Source: Euryarchaeota archaeon UBA36
GTDB taxonomy: Archaea; Thermoplasmatota; Poseidoniia; Poseidoniales; Thalassarchaeaceae
Direction: 5' to 3'
Assembly: GCA_002496485.1 (NCBI GenBank)
Contig: DAJW01000137.1
Coordinates: forward strand, 1-16,618
Length of the DNA: 16,618 bases
Shown: positions 7,339-12,750 of the stretch, piece by piece
Layout of the letters: each line of letters opens with the position of its first letter
Numbering within the stretch: the first letter of the stretch is position 1
The notes under the pieces: generated by a model
What the model was told of the DNA's origin: nothing
The model's input: only the letters and a program-made list of their open reading frames with translations
The model's database searches: none
Made by a program: the position numbers and the translations under genes

Positions 7339-7352
7339 AATAATTAATTATT
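7339..7352. repeat. Perfect AT palindrome between convergent genes
   Basis: AATAATTAATTATT is a perfect 14-base palindrome just after the recombinase stop, followed by a T-rich run. It may help end transcription from one or both sides, though in AT-rich DNA it could arise by chance. Confidence 0.25.
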
Positions 7353-7364
7353 TTACTAGATTTT

Positions 7365-7559
7365 TCAACGTTTTGATGGGTTTTTCTTGTTAGTCCTTTT
7401 TTCTACAGATACTGGTCCTTTCCAAGTCCTACTTGCATCTGCAACATGCCCAGGATGGTCTGGAATTGGGCAGTATTTCCCAGCCCTGCACCTACTACAA
7501 TTATCCGATGGAGGATTGTCAACTACTTTCTGAAGTCTTCCGTACTTTCTCCTTGGCAT
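7365..7559 (-). CDS. Small basic Cys/His-rich protein, possible zinc binder
   Basis: I do not recognise this 64-residue protein. It has Cys 21, Cys 24 and Cys 30 followed by His 35 and His 38 (CSRCRAGKYCPIPDHPGH), a spacing that could hold a metal ion. Both ends are basic (MPRRKYGR at the start, RTNKKNPSKR at the end), as in small nucleic-acid-binding or ribosome-associated proteins. It starts at an ATG, is convergent with the recombinase gene (26-base gap) and divergent from the next gene (78 bases). The ordered Cys/His pattern in a frame this short argues for a real gene. Function is unknown. Confidence 0.55.
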   Translation of the reverse strand: MPRRKYGRLQKVVDNPPSDNCSRCRAGKYCPIPDHPGHVADASRTWKGPVSVEKRTNKKNPSKR

Positions 7560-7637
7560 GACCTGCTGTTTGTAAGGAAGGACTTAGGTATTTTGGACAT
7601 CAGTAATATTCAATCATAGATACCTAGCCTCAAAGAT

Positions 7638-8384
7638 ATGAGTAGGGATGTTGAGGGACCCGTAGGAGTTCATCCCAGTATGTCAATTTTATATGCACAA
7701 GTCTGGAGTGGAAAACCTAGAATGTCCATAGATGACAAAGGTTTTCTTACTTCAGAAGAAGAAAAAATTTCTGCAGGAAAAATCTACCTGGGAGATGTTG
7801 CTGAGTCTGCGATAAGATCACTGGGCCCACATGGGACTCCAGAGGTAACTGAGGAGTCATATGATGAGCAAAAATGGAAATTAGTATGCAGATCTAATGA
7901 ATTAAAAATAAAAATTTCTAGTGAATCTTACTGGGGTTTTGGATTATTTGCTAAGTGCTTCTTGAATGAAATTATCTTAGATGGACCATTATCATCGAGA
8001 GCTAGATGTATTCATGAAATTGTTGCAACTCTAGGACGTAATCCTTGGGAGCCGATTAGAGTTAGAGCCTTTGAAAGGAAAACTAAGGCATCTATATCAG
8101 CCCATGCACAAAGTTGGGAGAGTTTGATTTCGTTTGCTAAGGATGAATTTTTAGAAATCGTTGAAGAGCAAAGAGCAAAGATAAGAAAATTGAGAGGTTT
8201 GGGGGAAGAAAATGAATACCTCATAGATAATGCTGAAATTTATCTAGATGAGGCCCTTATGGCACTTTCAGACAAAAATATTCCAGCTGTAGAGAGGGCC
8301 TTAAGTCGGGCATCAAATTCTATAATTCAATTTGATCCGAGTACAGAGGTTTACTCTGCTAATCGTGAGTTATTGGAGAATTAA
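7638..8384 (+). CDS. Uncharacterised 248-residue cytoplasmic protein
   Basis: I do not recognise this protein. It has no signal peptide or membrane helix. Residues 15-150 look like a mixed alpha/beta domain (SILYAQVW at the start, SYWGFGLFAKCFLNEIIL near 97-114). Residues 155-235 are almost wholly helical and charged, with a likely coiled coil (EFLEIVEEQRAKIRKLRGLG, then DEALMALSDKNIPAVERALS). The ATG at 7638 has an AT-rich CATAGATA about 25 bases upstream, fitting a leaderless message; Met 15 is a second possible start. Its TAA (8382-8384) overlaps the stop of the convergent Sec61-beta gene (8381-8383), so the two genes share bases at their ends. Codon style matches its neighbours, so it is probably a native, lineage-specific gene. 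Confidence 0.75.
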   Translation: MSRDVEGPVGVHPSMSILYAQVWSGKPRMSIDDKGFLTSEEEKISAGKIYLGDVAESAIRSLGPHGTPEVTEESYDEQKWKLVCRSNELKIKISSESYWGFGLFAKCFLNEIILDGPLSSRARCIHEIVATLGRNPWEPIRVRAFERKTKASISAHAQSWESLISFAKDEFLEIVEEQRAKIRKLRGLGEENEYLIDNAEIYLDEALMALSDKNIPAVERALSRASNSIIQFDPSTEVYSANRELLEN

Positions 8385-8572
8385 AGGCCGAGGACATTGC
8401 CCATCCATGTCCAAACTCCATGTTGAGCCAAATAGACTACAATACTGAAGAAAATACAGGCAAAATAAACTGCTCCCTTAGAGATTTGGATAGCATCTTC
8501 AGATTCTTCATCAAAATATCTGATTAACCCAGCAGCTTGCTGGATTCCACTACCTTTTTTCTCCTTGGCCAT
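8381..8572 (-). CDS. secG: Protein translocase subunit Sec61-beta (archaeal SecG)
   Basis: This 63-residue tail-anchored protein is the small, non-essential subunit of the archaeal SecYE-beta channel that moves proteins across or into the membrane. It has the family's marks: a short Lys/Gly/Ser-rich start (MAKEKKGSGIQQ), the motif AGLIRYFDEESED (residues 14-26; typical form AGLMRYFDEE), an Ile-rich turn, then one helix at about 33-50 (GAVYFACIFFSIVVYLAQ). The residues after the helix are few, as expected for a protein with its N-terminus inside. It follows the 120-residue protein gene by 54 bases on the same strand and may share its transcript. Its stop codon overlaps that of the convergent upstream gene. 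Confidence 0.9.
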   Translation of the reverse strand: MAKEKKGSGIQQAAGLIRYFDEESEDAIQISKGAVYFACIFFSIVVYLAQHGVWTWMGNVLGL

Positions 8573-8626
8573 GATGACCGGACCTACAAAGGGTATTTCA
8601 ATTGCTCTAGATTGAGAACCGATAAT

Positions 8627-8989
8627 TTAAGGCTCTAAAGTCTCGATGAGAACGCAATTACCATCTAATTCTACTATTATTGATGCTGCATCCATGGCAG
8701 TATTGAGATTTTGAGTCATCAGGATTTCTCTGCGTAATCCGCCATCTGAATGAAATACTAATCTATGACTCATTGTATCTAGTATTTCTTTACTTACTGC
8801 TTGCCATATCCACTCATCTTGTGAAATTGTAACTAATGCCTCAATAGGAGTTAGAGGTCCCTGTTCTGTACCATTCTCTTTAGCTCTCTTTAGGAGATTA
8901 TTCAGTTTGATTTTAGCTCCTATTTTGTCTGTCTTTACTGGGCTTTTCGTCTCTTTCAATATACGTCTCCTTATGTTGGCCATGTGCAT
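8627..8989 (-). CDS. Uncharacterised 120-residue protein upstream of Sec61-beta
   Basis: I do not recognise this protein. The first 40 residues are basic and helical (ANIRRRILKETK, IKLNNLLKRAKEN). The rest looks like a compact alpha/beta domain: a helix (DEWIWQAVSKEILDTMSHRL), a strand, a helix (LMTQNLNTAMDAASIIVE) and a final hairpin (CVLIETLEP). There are no membrane segments and no metal motif. An ATG at 8983 (Met 3) is an alternative start. It lies 54 bases upstream of secG on the same strand, and divergent from the methyltransferase gene across 143 AT-rich bases that must hold both promoters. Codon use fits the neighbours. Confidence 0.65.
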   Translation of the reverse strand: MHMANIRRRILKETKSPVKTDKIGAKIKLNNLLKRAKENGTEQGPLTPIEALVTISQDEWIWQAVSKEILDTMSHRLVFHSDGGLRREILMTQNLNTAMDAASIIVELDGNCVLIETLEP

Positions 8990-9132
8990 CCCCTGCGACT
9001 AATGCCGCAAATCTCAGTTCAACAAATAGTGTTTAAGAGTTATCGAAAAAAAAATTAAAAAGTGTGTAACTTTAACTGTTTTAATTTTATCCGAATAACG
9101 AGCAATTCATTTCTAGGGCTCCTACGGATAAC

Positions 9133-10752
9133 GTGGAAGGTAGAGAGTGGGATTGGGAGAAAGAAGCAGAAAAAAGTATTCTTTTGAAGGCTGTATCTCG
9201 TTGGAGAGAAAATAAATCAAGTTGGTTTAAATCTTCTTTTTCCAGATTACCTGAGACTGTCAGAGTTAATCCTCTACATCATGATCAAGCTTGGGTTGAG
9301 GGGTGGCTAAGTAATCTAGGTGCTAAAGAAATAAAATGGTTTTCTGGTCCAGGAAGTGCTTGGAAATTACCATTTGATAGAGGTTCTGCGCAAGGAGAAG
9401 TCAAGACCATTCTCAGCGCACTCCATAAAACTGGTAGGGTTACTAGGCAAGAAGAGGTTTCAATGCTACCTGTTCTAGCTTTGAATCCAGAGCCTGGAGA
9501 AATTGTTCTTGATTTGTGTGCTTCACCTGGTTCGAAAACTACTCAAATTTGTGAACATATGGGAGACTCGGGAGCAGTTGTTGCGAATGAAATTATTAGT
9601 GGAAGGGTAAATACCCTAGTATCCAATATTCAACGTCATTCCTGTAAATCGTCTCTAGTAGTCCAACATGATGGCAGACACATCCCCATGGTCCCGATGG
9701 AAGGTTATGATAGAGTATTGATAGATGCTCCATGTACAGGATCTGGTACAACTAGGAAAAATCCGGATGTTTGGCGTAAATGGATTCCGTCCGCAGGATT
9801 ATCACTTCATGAATTACAATATAATTTATTGAAACGCGGAATTGCAGTAACAAAACCTGGGGGACGGATTGTTTATTCTACATGTTCTCTAGATCCTGTA
9901 GAAAATGAAGCTGTAGTTTCTAGAATATTGTTAGAGGGGGGCGTTAAGATAATTTCTGCTAGAAGAGAGATATCGGAGATTCCATCTGACCCTGGTATGA
10001 CTGAATGGGATGTATTGGACGATAATGGAGATACTGTTGATAAAGAAGGATTACCAGAATACCTAGATTCAAGTTATGTTAGTGAAGTTAGTTCACAATT
10101 AGATTTGTGTATGAGAATATGGAATGACAAAATTGATGGTGGAGGATTTTTTCTCGCTATTTTCCAGAAGAATGAGCCTTCGGATAGTATGGATAAAAAT
10201 GAGAATAATAAAAAATTACCTCACTTAATAGAAGATCATTCATCTTATCCTCAGCCAGTTGGAGAGGAGATGTCTGTTAAGTTTTTAGAAAAATGGGAGA
10301 ATATACCACCCTACCTTTGGAATAGAGGGAAGAGTTTGATCTGGTCGACTGAAGAAATCTATAAAATTTGGAGTTCAGACAGGCTGCGCAGAAAGAATAG
10401 GAATTTGATTCCAGGAAAAAGATGGCATCCGTTGAAGGTTATTCATCTTGGTTTGATAATCGCAAAAATAAGAAAGGGTAAATTGGAAAGAATTTCTTCC
10501 AAAGCAGTGAGACCATTGAGAGAATATATCTTTGGTTCATTTATTCAAGTAGATAGGGAGATAATTGATTCTATTTTGATGGGAGAAGCGCCAGAATATA
10601 ACAGAGTAATTAAAAATGGAGAAATGTCAAAAGGGAGTTTTGTATTATTTGATAACTCTGGATTATTACTCTCGGTTTGGATAGGAAAGAAGGTTACAGC
10701 AATGATTTCCAATGAAGAAAGAATAATACTTAGAAAAATTAGAAATTTATAA
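9133..10752 (+). CDS. NOL1/NOP2/Sun-family RNA m5C methyltransferase, NSUN2/Trm4-like
   Basis: This 539-residue enzyme moves a methyl group from S-adenosylmethionine to C5 of cytosine, most likely in tRNA. The SAM-binding motif is DLCASPGSKTTQ (127-138). The catalytic cysteines are in motif IV DAPCTGSGTTRKNPD (Cys 201) and motif VI YSTCSLDPVENEAVV (Cys 251), and both are intact. The N-terminal region (to about 110) has the family's RVNPLHH and VTRQEEVSMLP elements. After the methyltransferase core, residues 370-539 form an extra domain whose end (G.FVLFDNSGLLLSVWIGKKVTAMIS...ERIILRKI) resembles a PUA-type RNA-binding fold. That would give the layout of eukaryotic NSUN2 rather than the shorter enzymes of other archaea. 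The GTG start is the only good one, since the next in-frame ATG is at residue 111. It is transcribed alone or with the Lrp gene 66-96 bases downstream. Confidence 0.92.
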   Translation: MEGREWDWEKEAEKSILLKAVSRWRENKSSWFKSSFSRLPETVRVNPLHHDQAWVEGWLSNLGAKEIKWFSGPGSAWKLPFDRGSAQGEVKTILSALHKTGRVTRQEEVSMLPVLALNPEPGEIVLDLCASPGSKTTQICEHMGDSGAVVANEIISGRVNTLVSNIQRHSCKSSLVVQHDGRHIPMVPMEGYDRVLIDAPCTGSGTTRKNPDVWRKWIPSAGLSLHELQYNLLKRGIAVTKPGGRIVYSTCSLDPVENEAVVSRILLEGGVKIISARREISEIPSDPGMTEWDVLDDNGDTVDKEGLPEYLDSSYVSEVSSQLDLCMRIWNDKIDGGGFFLAIFQKNEPSDSMDKNENNKKLPHLIEDHSSYPQPVGEEMSVKFLEKWENIPPYLWNRGKSLIWSTEEIYKIWSSDRLRRKNRNLIPGKRWHPLKVIHLGLIIAKIRKGKLERISSKAVRPLREYIFGSFIQVDREIIDSILMGEAPEYNRVIKNGEMSKGSFVLFDNSGLLLSVWIGKKVTAMISNEERIILRKIRNL

Positions 10753-10848
10753 TTTAATCAAATAAAATGTTCATTCGAGTACGAAAAATTAGTAATACTA
10801 TGCATATGTTCAAGAGCCTTGGCTTTGGAATTCAATTCGGTGATATTG

Positions 10849-11292
10849 ATGGATGAGATTGACAGGCGAATTATTAGCGTTTTAGAGGGTGATGCAAGAA
10901 CATCTCAGAGAAAAATTGCAGAAGTAGTAGGGGTTGCACTAGGTACGGTAAGTAATAGAATACGAAGACTCGAAGATAAAGGGATAATTAAGGGATATAC
11001 AGTACTCCTAAATCCGGATAAATCTGGTTGGGGGCTCAGTGTGGTAATTGGGTTGAGGATTGAGAAAGGTAGGCTAATGGAGATTCAAAAGAAGATTGCG
11101 AAAGATCCTAGGGTTTACGGAGTTTATGATGTCACAGGAGATTATGATTCAATGATTCTCGCCAGAGCGCGAGACCGGACAGACTTGGATGATTTATCGA
11201 AAAATGTTCTTAGTATATCTGGAATAGAAAGATCGGTTACACACTTAGTACTAAATTCAGTGAAAGAGATGCCTCCCAGCATACCGAAATAG
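10849..11292 (+). CDS. Lrp/AsnC-family transcriptional regulator
   Basis: This 147-residue regulator has an N-terminal winged HTH (MDEIDRRIISVLEGDARTS, recognition helix near 31-40, LGTVSNRIRR) and a RAM ligand-binding domain (about 62-138) with the turn VTGDYD (95-100), which in Lrp proteins lies at the amino-acid binding site between subunits. The frame opens further upstream at a TTG (10819), but the ATG at 10849 gives the classical Lrp start (MDEIDRRI), so I chose it. Lrp/AsnC proteins usually control amino-acid metabolism and often themselves. No operator repeat was clear to me. Its gene is convergent with the Toprim gene with no spacer, so the targets are not evident from context. Confidence 0.93.
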   Translation: MDEIDRRIISVLEGDARTSQRKIAEVVGVALGTVSNRIRRLEDKGIIKGYTVLLNPDKSGWGLSVVIGLRIEKGRLMEIQKKIAKDPRVYGVYDVTGDYDSMILARARDRTDLDDLSKNVLSISGIERSVTHLVLNSVKEMPPSIPK

Positions 11293-11733
11293 TCATATTA
11301 TTTGCTTGATATTATCTTCTATTAGTGGAATTAGGATATCTGAATACGGCCTTATTGATTCTACAGTCTTACCTTCCGGCTTCATTGTTTTGATTAGTAT
11401 ATCTCTTAAATCTTCATCTATTGGTACATCTAGTGACATCAACTGATCTCGAAAAAATTTCTGAATCTTCCCCCCCGTTCTATCCCAATCCATCAATAGG
11501 ATGATTGCAGGACCGTTATCTAACGGAATAAAAGATGAGTATGTTTTATGTAAATATGCAACTAATTTTGATTGATTCCAACCTCTGTTAATTTTCTCTA
11601 TTATTCCTGTAAATCCAAGGATACGCAATGTTTTCTCATCTTTCAATCCCTCTACTACAATAGGACAATTATATCCGCCATCTAATTCAAATTTATTTCT
11701 AATTATTGCCAATGCAAAATTCTTTGCTGCCAA
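11293..11733 (-). CDS. Small Toprim-domain protein (archaeal UPF0292 type)
   Basis: This 146-residue protein is essentially a lone Toprim domain. The conserved glutamate is in PIVVEGLKDEKTLRILG (Glu 28), and the acidic metal-binding pair in ILLMDWDRTGGK (Asp 82, Asp 84). Toprim folds serve primases, topoisomerases, OLD nucleases and RNase M5; the stand-alone archaeal group has no settled role. The start is uncertain. The TTG at 11733 is the first standard start codon, yet the frame stays open back to a TAG at 11829-11827 and reads like coding sequence (for example NTINRFLGKGIISG). That stretch holds no ATG, GTG or TTG. Either the TTG is right or the protein begins at a non-standard codon up to 30 residues earlier. 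It is convergent with the Lrp gene with no gap. Confidence 0.85.
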   Translation of the reverse strand: MAAKNFALAIIRNKFELDGGYNCPIVVEGLKDEKTLRILGFTGIIEKINRGWNQSKLVAYLHKTYSSFIPLDNGPAIILLMDWDRTGGKIQKFFRDQLMSLDVPIDEDLRDILIKTMKPEGKTVESIRPYSDILIPLIEDNIKQII

Positions 11734-11925
11734 TTCAAATCTTGACTTTCTATCAGATGGGCCGGAAATTATGCCTTTACCTAAAAATCGATTAATTGTA
11801 TTTTTGTCTGGAATGATATCAGGCCCCTAGAGTAATTCAAAATCACTAAATGGAATTTAATGTTTCACTCTAATTCGTCTGCTGGCGATGTAGGCATTAA
11901 TTTTGTTATCAATCAACAAAAAAAA

Positions 11926-11937
11926 TAGATAAAATTT
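11926..11937 (+). promoter_or_regulatory. Candidate TATA region of the cox operon
   Basis: TAGATAAAATTT follows an A-run. Normal spacing would place the transcription start near 11957, downstream of the GTG at 11949. That supports translation from the ATG at 12006 with a leader of about 50 bases. Confidence 0.35.
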
Positions 11938-11975
11938 CAATCTTCACTGTGACTGAAAAAGCGGGACACTTATCA

Positions 11976-11990
11976 GGGGGGTTTCGCCCC
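11976..11990 (+). promoter_or_regulatory. Short G/C hairpin in the cox leader
   Basis: A run of six G, then TTTCG, then CCCC can form a four-pair all-GC stem. It lies between the predicted start site and the cox2 ATG, in a stretch whose codons (GGG, CGC, CCC) are unlike those of the gene body. It is short, so its meaning is uncertain. Confidence 0.3.
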
Positions 11991-12005
11991 GTTAGACTAG
12001 TCAAC

Positions 12006-12740
12006 ATGTCAGTGACTACAGTAATTTTTGAAACTCTTTGGAACGAGTATATATTTTGGTCCTTGGTAGTAGGGGCAATAGCGTTCGGTTGGTTATATCA
12101 TCATTCATTTTGGTATTTGTCTAAAAGTGGAGAGGTAGGATCAACAGAAAATATTGATGATTTGCAAGTTGGCGTATTTCCTCGACATAATGACAATATT
12201 AAGCTTGAAGTGGCTTGGACGTTATTACCTTTCATTTTGATTATTTATCTTACTTATATCTCCTGGGCTCCATTAGATGCAATGTGGACTTCTCCCATTG
12301 ATGGAAATCACGGCGGGGAATGTGAAGAAGGTGAATCATCAAATAATAGAATTCTTGAAGGTAGTCGAGGGATAATTAGATCCGATTGCTATCATATTAT
12401 CGAAATTACAGCACAACAATGGTTTTGGTCTTTCGATTGCTTGGATTTATCCACAGAAATTTGTGATACTGATATTGAGAGTATGGAAGTTTATGGAAGT
12501 GTCCCGGAGCTTTTTTTGAAACGAGGAGAGACATATTTAGCTAATATGACATCTTTGGATGTGACTCATGCACCATGGTTTCAACATTTAGGAACTAAAG
12601 AGGACACTGTTCCAGGCCAAAATACTCAACTTTGGTTACCCATTACACTAGATATGACAGAGGAATCAATGATATTATGCGCTGAATATTGTGGTGATGC
12701 ACATTCTGTAATGGCTGGAAAACTGAGTGTGCACGACTAG
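12006..12740 (+). CDS. coxB: Cytochrome c oxidase subunit II (CuA)
   Basis: This subunit takes electrons from a soluble donor through its binuclear CuA centre and passes them to heme a in subunit I. Two membrane helices (about 12-32 and 69-87 from this start) are followed by an exported cupredoxin domain. CuA ligands are His 188 (VTHAPWFQHLGTKED) and the block CAEYCGDAHSVM (Cys 225, Cys 229, His 233, Met 236), all present. The aromatic electron-entry region is ITAQQWFWSF. An insert of about 30 residues, rich in Gly, Glu and Ser (GNHGGECEEGESSNN), precedes the first cupredoxin strand. A longer frame from GTG 11949 adds 19 residues with atypical codons and is less likely. It is first in the operon, 10 bases before the chosen coxA start. 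The donor is probably a blue-copper protein, inferred from common archaeal practice. Confidence 0.93.
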   Translation: MSVTTVIFETLWNEYIFWSLVVGAIAFGWLYHHSFWYLSKSGEVGSTENIDDLQVGVFPRHNDNIKLEVAWTLLPFILIIYLTYISWAPLDAMWTSPIDGNHGGECEEGESSNNRILEGSRGIIRSDCYHIIEITAQQWFWSFDCLDLSTEICDTDIESMEVYGSVPELFLKRGETYLANMTSLDVTHAPWFQHLGTKEDTVPGQNTQLWLPITLDMTEESMILCAEYCGDAHSVMAGKLSVHD

Positions 12741-12747
12741 AGGTGAA
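12741..12747 (+). promoter_or_regulatory. Shine-Dalgarno site that decides the coxA start
   Basis: AGGTGAA lies just after the coxB stop and a few bases before TTG 12751. The same motif precedes the subunit IV gene. It argues for the TTG rather than the upstream GTG at 12727. Confidence 0.65.
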
Positions 12748-12750
12748 ATA

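Noticed and set aside
12727..12750. coxA starting at GTG 12727.
   Set aside because: This overlaps the end of coxB, while TTG 12751 has the same Shine-Dalgarno sequence as the subunit IV gene at a suitable distance and places a signal peptide at the N-terminus.
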